Part shown: piece after piece, positions 11,764 to 21,215 of the stretch
Layout of the letters: each line of letters opens with the position of its first letter
Numbering within the stretch: position 1 is the first letter of the stretch
Assembly (NCBI GenBank): GCA_038501195.1
Contig: JBBPUQ010000003.1
Location: 4,122,501-4,186,500, forward strand
DNA: 64,000 nt
Direction of reading: 5' to 3'
Source of the DNA: Nemania diffusa
Taxonomy: Eukaryota > Ascomycota > Sordariomycetes > Xylariales > Xylariaceae
Program-made: the position numbers and the translations under genes
The notes under the pieces: generated by a model
Seen by the model: only the letters and a program-made list of their open reading frames with translations
What the model was told of the DNA's origin: nothing
Databases searched by the model: none

Positions 11764-12523
11764 TTATTCGACTCTCTCCCACATCTGGAACTCGTACTGG
11801 GTCTGATTTTCTTCCTGAATGCCTCCTGGCACCGTCTCGCCCGTCCACTGATCCAGATCTTCCTTGGACTTCTGAACCCATCGGCCAGCACCGCTCCCCT
11901 CAGCCTCTGGCAAACTCTCGGAAAGCTGCAACGGGAAGAACGTGTCGCACTCGAAGTCGCTCATGACCCTCGTGAGCAAGACCCTCCTCGCCTCCTTGAG
12001 CTGCAGCGCAGCGGCATATATCTGCGCGCCGCCTATAACGAAGACTTTGCCAGGAGGCCCTGTCGTCGAGCTAGATCGCAGGTATTGGAGAGCCTGCTCC
12101 AGCGAGCCAACCTTAACCGCCTCCGTCTCGACGTTGATACCTTGGGCCGGCGGCTCTACATGAGACCGGCTTATGACGATATTCAGCCGTCCTTTCAGCG
12201 GCCGGAACTTAGGCGGTATGCTGTCCCATGTCTTACGACCCATAATGACAGCGTTCATAAGGGGTGGGTGGCCGTCTTGGTTCTGAGTGCCTCATTAGTA
12301 TTTACAGATCAAACCCCTATGCCCTGTTCTATACTCAAGGGGAAATGATAATAAATCTTACGAAGGGCGATGGTGAGCGCTTGGTCACCCGAGCAAAGTA
12401 GGCCATCTCTTTCTTCAGACCCGTCCAGGGCAGCGTGCTGTTGCGGCCGATGCCCATATTGCGGGTGGCCGCCACGATGAGGGTCAATTCGACGGGGAGC
12501 ATCCCAGATTTGAGTTCAGGCAT
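11764..12523 (-). CDS. DFR1: Dihydrofolate reductase
   Basis: Exons 12523..12362 and 12282..11764 (226 aa), phase-0 intron of 79 bp. It reduces dihydrofolate to tetrahydrofolate with NADPH for thymidylate, purine and methionine synthesis. Family motifs appear in order: LTLIVAATRNMGIGRNSTLPW with the substrate-binding acidic residue Glu39 (KKEMAYF), then NAVIMGRKTWDSIPPKFRPL, NIVISR, and the cofactor-binding FVIGGAQIYAAAL, ending in the usual FQMWER-type strand. The length of 226 aa is normal for fungi, which carry loop insertions relative to bacterial enzymes. Between exon 1 (..KRSPSPF) and NAVIMG the protein reads NQDGHPPLM; the intron ends were chosen to keep this frame. Confidence 0.95.
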
Positions 12524-13153
12524 TTGATTCTGGATTCGCTATTAGTTTTTACACGAAAAATTTATTCGAAATTGCTGGAAAGAGTCTTGTATGAACATGG
12601 GTGAATATGGGTGAATATGGTTTATATTAAATGTGACTTTCCGTAGTAATGGTGGGGGTTTGCGCGTTCGACGCGCTGAAGTTTTAGTGGCTTACACGCG
12701 CACATACACCTCAGCCTCAGCATACATATGTAGGTAATGACTCATGTAAGAGTGGCATAACAAGGACGGCCACCTATACACTTATTTCCACGTAATAAAC
12801 CTGTTTATAAAATCTGATTCTAGGTAAAGATCGTATCTCACCCCAGAGTTATATGTTTTAAGGAAAATGATGATTAAGTCGCCCAGATAATTCACACATT
12901 TTTTAAGGTGTTAGAGAAACTTTCGTCGAGTAAAAGAAGCAGCAGATATCCCTATACCTCACGAACTAAATCCTCACAATGTTCCTTTTAACCCTCAACC
13001 CTAAAATAGGGTAGTTTGGGGAACGACCGGAGGGCATAATAAGTGGGAGTTTTCACACTATAAAGCTCGCCTTCCTTCCTTCACCCCCAATAGTACTCAT
13101 CCCCAAGCACTATTCACCCCTAAAGTTATCCCCAAACAATCGAGTCAGACACG
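12524..13153. other. Divergent spacer, DFR1 to 295-aa gene
   Basis: AT-rich 630 bp. It holds a 15-bp perfect inverted repeat (12998..13012, ACCCTAAAATAGGGT) and a TATAAA box, both upstream of the plus-strand gene. Nothing else recognised. Confidence 0.55.
13059..13064 (+). promoter_or_regulatory. TATA box of the 295-aa gene
   Basis: TATAAA lies 90 bp before the ATG at 13154, followed by a C/T-rich leader, an arrangement typical of fungal core promoters. Confidence 0.5.
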
Positions 13154-14041
13154 ATGGCACAAGCAACCTCCGTCCCTACCCTACCTACCCCGGTAGCATC
13201 ACAAAACAGTAACTCGCCGACAATACGATTCCGCAGTATCGAACATCTCTTGCAGACAATTGACGACGTTTCTGGAGACTTTCTCATTGTTACACATGTC
13301 TCACACTATGATTTGGAACAGATATCTCTCCTCCCAGGGAGTTTGACTCCCTTTCTTTCCCCAAAAGGCCGTATATTTCGTCTTCGCCGGTATGACGACA
13401 AGAGGGGTATGCTCCTTGTTACAATTCCAACAGGAGTTCATGAAGCACTCCACCAGCATTTAAGTCAAAAACTTGCGGACAAGATGGGAAAAGTGGGCTT
13501 ATGGAATAGTTGGGGACCTATCGGAAGTTCTACCTTTCAACCACCAGGTCATCTCGGAGAAGATGCTGGAGAGGGCTACTGCACTGGCGGTCCGGATCCA
13601 GAGCGTGCGACCCAGGACGCCTGGCCAACATTTGTCATCGTGGCCGGAGATTCTGAGCCTTTAGGCGAGCTACGCAAGGATGTGCGGTGGTGGTTTTCTG
13701 CGTCAGATCACCAGGTTAATGTTGTTCTTGTCACCAAGCTCGACCATACTCGCCGCGAGATCCTAATCGAGAAGTGGGAAGAGGACTGGGTTATGCGACT
13801 AGACCCTATAGGAACGAAACGGTCCGTCCCTAATAATACCCTTGAGCCTGCAGTACGGCAAACCATTGCTATTGCACAGAATACCACTACCAAACCCGTT
13901 TCGTACAATGCCACTGGAGATGCATTGATTCTCTCGTTTAGACTTCTATTCCTCCGAGGTCCTGGTCCGGAAGAAGGTGATATTATTATCAGTCTTCCGG
14001 AGCTGGAGCAATACGCGGAATATGTCTGGTATTTTGTCTGA
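13154..14041 (+). CDS. Unassigned fungal protein, possible PD-(D/E)XK-like fold
   Basis: Single exon, 295 aa, ATG at 13154 with a TATA box 90 bp upstream. I recognise the C-terminal pattern as that of an often-expanded, unnamed ascomycete family but cannot give a function. Visible blocks are an N-terminal region of no known fold (RFRSIEHLLQTIDD..), then PTFVIVAGDSEPLGELRKD, VRWWFSASDHQVNVVLVTK, EILIEKWEEDW, and the C-terminal SFRLLFLRGPGPEEGD with EQYAEYVW. The order beta-strand/acidic/..WW..S..V-V-LV-K resembles the core of PD-(D/E)XK nucleases of the Uma2 type, but this is a weak structural guess. No signal peptide or membrane helix. Codon use looks more AT-rich than flanking housekeeping genes. 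An 83-bp inverted-repeat element lies 207 bp downstream. Confidence 0.7.
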   Translation: MAQATSVPTLPTPVASQNSNSPTIRFRSIEHLLQTIDDVSGDFLIVTHVSHYDLEQISLLPGSLTPFLSPKGRIFRLRRYDDKRGMLLVTIPTGVHEALHQHLSQKLADKMGKVGLWNSWGPIGSSTFQPPGHLGEDAGEGYCTGGPDPERATQDAWPTFVIVAGDSEPLGELRKDVRWWFSASDHQVNVVLVTKLDHTRREILIEKWEEDWVMRLDPIGTKRSVPNNTLEPAVRQTIAIAQNTTTKPVSYNATGDALILSFRLLFLRGPGPEEGDIIISLPELEQYAEYVWYFV

Positions 14042-14852
14042 GGGAGAAGATATTGGATCTTTTAAAAGGCCGGTTGCCCAGTTGTATACACCTGATAAAG
14101 GTGTAGATAATGCTTGAAGAATGCTGGAATACTAGTTTTATTTGGTGGAAATACCCGTGTCGGTGGCTCTGTTATTCCACTCTTCAGTCACTGCCTAAGT
14201 GGCTCTTAAAAGGATAAGTCATCCCTTTGAATGCCTTTTCAACTCCATGTGTTAGAAATACACCTTTAGAAAGAAGGAATAATAATTGACCGGTCACGCC
14301 AAACTTTTGGCGCAGTGGTTTTTTCTAACACCATGACTTCCGATCCCCCACATTAGGTAGCTTTGATAAGATAAGTGGCATCATTATACACCAGCAATTT
14401 TACTACTTTTTTTTGAAAACAATGCTTTGCAACCGTGCAAAAACGGAAGTAAATTGCAGCACGTTAGCAATATGATGTAGCATTTTGTATAATGGTTTTT
14501 GCAGTGACATCTGGCATGGGCAAGATTAGGTGAAAATGGATGTACTTTAGAAAATTTCGATTTTATTGGCTATAACCCCCCTGTATAAAAATCACGTAGC
14601 CGAAAAGACATGTGTGGGCATGTACATAAGATGAATTACCTAGGTAATCTAGGTTGTGTGCTAAGCTATCAGCTATGTCGAAGCCAAGATCCAACTCGAA
14701 CTAGAGAAATAAACCTGCTCTTGTATAGGAAAGGTTTCTTGGTAGTTTAAGTCATCGTAATCCAAGCTTCCCCCTATCTTCGGATTTCCGCCAGCTGGTT
14801 GTTGATGTGCGAATTCAGACACTAGTCCCCTGAATCAAACTAAAGTAGAAAT
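14042..14852. other. Spacer between 295-aa gene and PhyH gene
   Basis: Convergent, AT-rich 0.8-kb spacer. Apart from the 83-bp inverted-repeat element it shows no gene or recognised site. Confidence 0.5.
14249..14331. mobile_element. 83-bp inverted-repeat element (tiny MITE candidate)
   Basis: The ends GTGTTAGAAATACACC (14249) and, on the minus strand, GTGTTAGAAAAAACCACTG (from 14331) form terminal inverted repeats. The trinucleotide CAT flanks both sides (14246..14248, 14332..14334). A nested hairpin CGCCAAA..TTTTGGCG sits at 14297..14313. A sequence at 52834..52860 matches 24 of 27 bases of the right end, so it is a repeated unit rather than a chance palindrome. Confidence 0.5.
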
Positions 14853-16106
14853 TTAAGCAGCAGCAACAGGATATTTCTTCTGCTCCTCCATCCTCTTCAT
14901 CTCCTCCAGCTTCATCGCCTCCTGGATCCTAACACGCTGCGGGATGACACGTTCCCTCGGTCCCGTGATCTGCCACCCCTTAAGCTTCTCCTCGCCGATA
15001 CACCTAATAGTCTTCCTCTCCACTAAAAATAGAATCAGTGAATATAATTTCTTAAGTATCTCGGATCTCAACATGTCGTTTGCAAAACGACGCCGTTACT
15101 GCGACAAGGCAATACCGGCCTATAAGGGCTCCTTTTCTCCGTGACACAACATACCTAGACTATAGTCCCCGTCCGCGCGATCGAAGCAATGCGGCTCCTT
15201 CAGCGACACGGGCGGGTTCGTGATGATCCGGACGCGCCGCAGCGCGTTGTCGCTGGCGGTGTGCGTCATGAGCGGGTGCAGGAGGTACACGTCGCCGACG
15301 CTGCCCGTGGCCTCGACGAAGGCCTCGTCGGGCACGTCGCGCAGCAGCGCGGCGTACCACTCGGGGCTGCGCGCCTCGCGGCGGAAGTCGGCGTGGTCCC
15401 GCGGGCGCATCCACGGCGACACGCCCTGCGGGTGCGCGTGGAGCCAGCGCGCCACGCGCCCCACGCCCGGCGGGCAGATCACCGTCGCCCCGCCCCCGGC
15501 CACGATGTCGGTGAACAGCGGCGTCACCAGCAGGCCCTGCTCGGCGCTGTCCAGGTAATGCACGAAGAAGTCCCCGTCCACGTGCCACCCCGGCAGGTCG
15601 CGCGGCGCGGCGGGCCCCGAGGCCGCAGTGCCCGGCGTGCCGAGGTTCACGATGAGCGAGTCCCGCCAGTCCTTGCTCTCGGGCGCGATGCGGTCTTCGC
15701 CGCCGCAGAGCTCGCAGATTGCTGACCAGGCCTTGGGCGCGAAGACTGAGGCGTCGAATGTGCGGTGCGATGGCATCTATGCAGCTTCGGAGTTAGTGAG
15801 ATTTCTCTCTTTCTGTCCTTTTTCTTTGTGATCGAATCCTCTCGGATCATCGGGCCGAGGAGACGCCTTGAGCAAGCGCGGTATATGTAGGTAGGATGAC
15901 CAAAGTTCAAAAGGTAAATGGCGTACATTCGTCCGCTCCCTAGTCCAGGTGCTCTTGTCCGTGGGCGACATCCCGAGCCGCGTCCATACACCCTCGCAGA
16001 CTTCAGCAGCCTGCTCGCGCGTGAAGCAGTTGGTGAGCTTCAGGTAACCGTGCTCGAGGAAGAACTCCTTCTCTGCATCCGTGAGGGGCGCCGGTGGCGA
16101 TGCCAT
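14853..16106 (-). CDS. Phytanoyl-CoA dioxygenase (PhyH) family Fe(II)/2-oxoglutarate oxygenase
   Basis: Exons 16106..15927, 15776..15155, 15022..14853 (323 aa). The iron-binding H-x-D is His125-Val-Asp127 in GWHVDGDFFVHYLDS. A distal His lies in DVYLLHPLMTHTAS (His232 most likely) and the 2-oxoglutarate Arg in RRVRIITNPP. Upstream, FFLEHGYLKLTNCF is the usual PhyH N-terminal strand-helix. Such enzymes hydroxylate lipids or small metabolites, but the substrate cannot be deduced. Exon 2 is extremely GC-rich (about 65-70% by eye) while the introns are AT-rich. The C-terminal 55 residues are charged and helical (RIQEAMKLEEMKRMEEQKK), a fungal extension beyond the catalytic fold. The stretch ERTN-MPSHRTF across intron 1 supports the donor at 15926. 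Confidence 0.85.
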
Positions 16107-16745
16107 GGTTAGTTGACTGCAATTACTTTGTCTTCTGCGAGTAACGGTATACAGTTACAAGTTAGGCTGCTTATAAAATTTATCGTTTTAAATGCTACGT
16201 GAGTATGTTATTTAAAAGATCGAGGTCACACTATTAGGAGGAATGCCCCCTTCACTTCTTATAAGCACGAACCAAACAAAGATCAACCCATTAGCGTCCT
16301 TCATGTCATGCATGCTCTCGTGGCCCGATACCCCCGAGACCACACGTCCGTAGACGGATGCGAGATCCGGCGCGGGGATACCTTGGGGTAGGTCACTTTA
16401 TTGGATAACATGTGGCGGTAGCGGAGAACATTATGCGATAAAGTAGGTAGGTCGTCCTAACTCCAACTACAACGCGGGATGGTCGGGGGCAGAACGGCAT
16501 CACTAGTGGCACAATGCGCGTGACATGAAGCCTGGAGTCGCAGCCGTAAGGTGTCTAACCAGCAAATCAAGTTGGCTTTGCTGAAGAAGGTATCGTGGGT
16601 GCAATATTCGCGCCCTCTATAAAACTCTACGATGTTCTAGCTCTCTAGATATCTACATCTGCTGTGAACGGGAAGTCCCGGTTCTAATGTGTTGATCGTA
16701 GCGCTTGCCTGCTTCTATCGCTAGTCGTCAATAGAATCTCAAACT
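16107..16745. other. Intergenic, PhyH to PHO13
   Basis: Spacer between two minus-strand genes, presumably the promoter of the PhyH gene and 3' UTR of PHO13. A GTAGGTAGGT cluster is at about 16443-16452. No gene seen. Confidence 0.5.
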
Positions 16746-17893
16746 TTACGAGCTTTCACCTCTAATGTCGCTGAGTTTATCGACATAGTATGCCGGCACA
16801 AATGGAGCGCCTTCCGCTTCCCAGTTCTCTTTCTTCGAGACACCCGTAAGCACAGCTAATGTGCCACCGAGCTTTCCCTCGATGCCAAACTGAATGTCGG
16901 TGTCGAGGCGGTCTCCAACCATGCAGGTGCGGGAGCGGTCGAAGTGAAACTTCCCCTCGATCGCATCCATCATGGCCTGGGAGGGCTTGCCGAGGGCCGT
17001 GGGCTTCTGGCCGGTCATGTTGACGAGCGGGATGGAGATGGAGCCTGCGCCGGGGAAGAAGGTGTGGCTCATGGGCAGCGTGCTATCGAGGTTCGTCGCG
17101 AGGAACACGGCGCCCCGCCGCAGGTACTGGAAGGCTATGGAGAGCTTCAGGTAGTTGATGTGGAAGTCGAGGCCCGCGAGCACGATGCCGACGTCCGGGT
17201 CTAGCATGGAGCCGTCGGCGAGCCCCGCGAAGTCAGCCTGCGTCATGTCCCGTCGCAGCGACGGGTCGGTGCCCCCGATGAACGGCACGTTTTCCGTCCG
17301 CAGCTCTTGCTCGATGCCGCTCTCGCCTAGCACGAAGACTTTGTTGCCCGGCGCGGGGAGCTTGAGGATTCGTGATATGTAGATGGCGGCCGAGTAGGCC
17401 GATGCGAATATCTCCTCAACATTGCTGGGGATGCCCATGCCTGTCAGCTTCTTTTGGTAGTCTTGCCGGGACTTGGTCGAGTTGTTCGTCACAAACACCA
17501 CCTTCTTGCCTTCAGATATATTAGTCTAAGATGACCACTTAGGTAACGGATCTTGGCCACATCTATCATTATTCATAGTAGATGGCCGCGAGAAAGGCAA
17601 GTTGCGTTTGCATTTCTAACCTTTAGATCTCAATAGTTCCAGGGTCTGAACAGTTCCTTCAAACAGATGATCTCCAGACCATAAGACGCCTGCGCAAGAA
17701 TCAGCTCTCGTTTCTAAATACAGTACAGATAGTTCGCTTACCATCACAATCGAATAGGAAGACCTATGCACAGGGGTAAGACTAATATCGCGTAGGTAAG
17801 GTGTAGTTGTAGCGGGAATTAACGCACATCGAATTTATCCAAGAACTCGCCGATTGCGGCCGAGTCACCGGTTAGATACTTGGACTGGACCAT
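16746..17893 (-). CDS. PHO13: p-nitrophenylphosphatase / 2-phosphoglycolate phosphatase (HAD superfamily)
   Basis: Exons 17893..17828, 17763..17742 (22 nt), 17689..17621, 17509..16746 (306 aa). HAD motif I is VFLFDCDGVLW, with nucleophile Asp27 and acid/base Asp29, split over introns 1 and 2. Motif II is FVTNNSTKSR, motif III has the Lys of ALGKPSQAMMDAI, and motif IV is MVGDRLDTDIQFG. The C2-type cap lies between motifs II and III, as in PGP/PHO13. The family removes toxic side-products such as 2-phosphoglycolate and 4-phosphoerythronate made by glycolytic enzymes. The start MVQSKYLTGDSAAIGEFLDKFD matches the family's short N-terminus. The 22-nt exon was found by phase and by the need for FLFDCD. 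Confidence 0.93.
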
Positions 17894-19696
17894 TTCTCTG
17901 GCTAACGGTACCAGTGGCGAGGTTTAAAAGCAGTAAGGGAAGAGAAGTGGTGCTGTCGCGGAATTCCCGGTGCCGGCTGCGTAGTTGTAAGTATGATAGA
18001 AGGCCATCGGCGTTGCGACATGCCGAGAATACATTGCTGTCATCCGTCTCCAATTGAACGGCCGACTAACCCGCCGCTCCCCGCCGCGTCATTAAGGTGC
18101 TGTTTGTTCCTATCACATAATCCACGAGAATTCATATATTCAAGAGCTACTCTTTTTTTCTGTTACATAACGTCAAAATAAACTGCGTTTATGATGCTCA
18201 CTTTTACCCTGTTCCCCTAGAATTAACTTAAGATACATAGGTATGCATATATAGGGAGAGAAAGGTGCCTACCTAAAGCACCCACGTTGGTGAGGCTCTA
18301 AAGTTTAAACTAGTCGGTACTCTGTAGCGCACAGGCATCCTACTTATTAACAATATAAGTGGTCTCTTTTTCCACAAAACTACCTACCTACACTAGATAT
18401 CTAGCACCCGCTACAGTCGTCATTCTTACTACTGTAGGGAGCTTAGCAGGACAAAAATATAGTAGTGCCAGAATATTAAGTTATTAGGTTCGCTGCTGAT
18501 TGGGGACATTTTAGACCTAGCATATAGGCCTCCTTCAAATCCTACAAGGAGGTAGAGTACCTAGGTCATAGATCTCATCTTCTAAAAAGCTCGCTCGCGC
18601 TATGACGAAGCGCTTCCACGCCGGCTGTTTTGTCGACTGCGCACTTAACATTCTACGATGAAATCTCCGAGGGAAAATTTTATTTATTATTTTAATCATC
18701 TAGTATGATTCACAGGTATAAAGAAAGTTGAACCGAAATACAATAATATAGAAGCCGGCATTGTTAGTGGTCTTGTATGCTGGAATGTGGGACCTATCTA
18801 TGCTACAGTAGGTACCAAGATAGGCACTTCGTAGGTACTACCTAGGTAGCTTCCGCCCTACCGCGCCGGTTGCTGGATGCATCAGTAGAACCAAACCCTT
18901 CGCACGCCTCGCCTCGCCTCGTGCGCCCCGGCGTCATGCTACAGGGTCCCCCATGCTTGCGACAGTTACATAGATACTATCTACATACCTAGTCTAGTGG
19001 GACACTACGTCAATCACCCCGCTGTAAGTAATTGACACCACAATAACAACATTGACCCCACTAGAAGAACAAAATAGTATCACAGGAATCAGAAATTTCG
19101 TGTCAATTGGCTACACGCCTTTGATAGTTAGAAAAAATCGTGGCATTCTATCTACCCAAAAAAACTGAAACTCGTTTTTGTTGTAGTTTTCACTATCTAT
19201 AACCTAAGGGATGCTGACCATTCCTTACATATGCGCATTTTAATCTCATTGACCCCGCGCCATTTGTCCTTCACCTCATCATACCTATTTACGGTCTGTT
19301 ATTTGGATTTATAACTATTTTGAACAGTCCATTGCGATCCAATTATCAAGTAAGTTAAACCCAATTAAGGAAATTATAGGCTAGCTTCAGACTACTTCGA
19401 ATGATACATAAAAAGAGAGCTATAAAAATAAGTTATTAGATAGATAACCCCCGCTAAAAAACGGAATAGGGAACGAGCTGCATCGCCCCCCACCTACCGT
19501 ACATAAGGTACGGGCAGTGAGCAAGCACTTCGCAGCCCTCGCGCACGTTTCGACCTGCGATTGCCCCGCCACTTATTTCATAATCTCAAATACAAAAACA
19601 TCTCAGACAAGCCTTATCTCTCTCCCTTGTCCCTACATACTTACTGGACTTCACCTCTTCGTGCAATCCGCCCAACCCGCACAAAGCATCCCCATC
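17894..19696. other. 1.8-kb divergent intergenic region
   Basis: Separates PHO13 from 6-phosphogluconolactonase. AT-rich with several CTACCTA/TAGGTAGC clusters (about 18268, 18385 and 18838-18850). No open frame with coding character was found. The segment 19500-19696 is a C/T-rich leader for the plus-strand gene. Confidence 0.55.
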
Positions 19697-20482
19697 ATGC
19701 CGGGAAAGCAACCTAACCTGTTCGCTTTCAACGACGTCAGCGCCCTGACCCCGGCGCTCCGGTCCTATATCATATCCTGTCAGAACGCCGGCCTGACCCG
19801 CCATGGTGTCTTCAAGGTAGCCGTGTCAGGCGGCTCTCTCCCCAAAACCCTCGCGCAGGCCTTGCTCGCCGAGCCCAAGTCCGACGACGACGTCATCAGG
19901 TTTGACAAGTGGGAGATATTCTTCGCCGACGAGAGGGCCGTCCCGCTAGACCACGAAGACAGCAACTACGCGCTCGTGAAGTCGGAGTTGCTGGACAAGA
20001 TCCCCGCCGCGCTCGGCCAGCCCGTCGTGCACCCGATCAACGTCGAGCACCTGGACGACACGCAGGAGCTGGCGGACCAGTACGAGAAGACGCTCGTCGG
20101 CTCCTTCGCCAAGGGCGACTCGGTCAAGCTCCCCATCTTCGACCTCCTGCTGCTCGGCTCCGGCCCGGACGGCCACACCTGCAGCCTCTTCCCCGGCCAC
20201 CCCTTACTGCGGGAGACGGACGCCTGGGTCGCGCCCATCGAGGACTCGCCGAAGCCGCCCCCGCGGCGCATCACCCTCACCCTCCCCGTCGTGACGCACG
20301 CCGTCAGGATCGCTTTCGTGGCCACCGGGGCGGGCAAGAAGGAGATCATGAAGGAGATCTTCGAAGCGGGCAACGGGCTCCCCTGCGCCCTCGTCAACGA
20401 GGCGGCGGGCGACCGCTGCAGCTGGTTCACCGACAACGCGGCCGTCGAGGGCGTTCAATTCCCCCGCCGGGGGTTCCTATGA
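19697..20482 (+). CDS. 6-phosphogluconolactonase (pentose phosphate pathway)
   Basis: Single exon, 261 aa. It hydrolyses 6-phosphoglucono-lactone, the second step of the oxidative pentose phosphate pathway in the cytosol. Motifs are VAVSGGSLPKTLAQAL (sugar-phosphate loop), WEIFFADERAVPLDHEDSNY, PINVE, and LLLLGSGPDGHTCSLFPGHP with the catalytic His, then RITLTLPV. The frame is open further upstream to 19517 but has no ATG there. The first ATG (19697, MPGKQPNLFAFND) gives the normal family start and length, so it was chosen. The GC content is high and there are no introns, as in highly expressed fungal genes. It is of the eukaryotic SOL/PGLS type. Confidence 0.94.
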   Translation: MPGKQPNLFAFNDVSALTPALRSYIISCQNAGLTRHGVFKVAVSGGSLPKTLAQALLAEPKSDDDVIRFDKWEIFFADERAVPLDHEDSNYALVKSELLDKIPAALGQPVVHPINVEHLDDTQELADQYEKTLVGSFAKGDSVKLPIFDLLLLGSGPDGHTCSLFPGHPLLRETDAWVAPIEDSPKPPPRRITLTLPVVTHAVRIAFVATGAGKKEIMKEIFEAGNGLPCALVNEAAGDRCSWFTDNAAVEGVQFPRRGFL

Positions 20483-21215
20483 ACCGCGGCGCCCGAGATG
20501 CGACAACGCAGGCGAGAGGGAGTGCTATAATTTCATGGAACTGAGTCCCCCTACTTCCTGTATGTAGTCGGTCGTCGCGCGGTCTCGTGACATGAGCTGT
20601 TTTCTTACGACTGCATGTTGAGTACTCAACGCACTGACATGCTGGGTGGAAACCGCTTCTGTTACTCCATGCTCCACATATACGCAGCGCATAACGACCC
20701 GACCTGCTCGCTATTCGACGGGCGTTGCCTTACCCTGCAACCACCGATTTACATCACAATCCATTATGACACGTTACGAGATACCGACGGCTCTAGATAG
20801 ATTTGCTTTTTACTTGGTTTCCGTCCCTTTACGGACACATCCTCGCCACGCTCCATGGTTTCGAGGATGAAGGGAGGGAGGGGTTGGAACACGGCACAGG
20901 GTAGTAATTCATCGCATTCGCTTATGCATAGCATATGCGTGATATCATGGCACCACAGGCATTGTGGCCGCTCGGACTATTAAACACCATAGATTAAAAT
21001 ACCTCGTTATCAAAGAAAAGTTCTACACGGCCATTATTCCTGTGATATACGAGAATTTTGAAATATGTAGTCTGTCTTTTGGAATGTTTATTTTGCTGGC
21101 CCCTTCGTAGTCGCACGAATTGAATAAAGGATAAAATTACTACAAGACTACTAAACCAAGTCGTGTTCTTATCAACAGCTAAACTAAATAAATAAGCCTA
21201 AAGGCTCAAATGTGG
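20483..21215. other. Convergent spacer, 6PGL to MFS gene
   Basis: 3' regions of two convergent genes. No gene or recognised element. A short direct repeat of GCATATGCGT type near 20925-20942 is not supported as functional. Confidence 0.5.

Noticed and set aside
15189..15725. 178-codon plus-strand frame opposite the PhyH gene
   Set aside because: Shadow of a very GC-rich exon; rich in Arg, Val and His with no motif.
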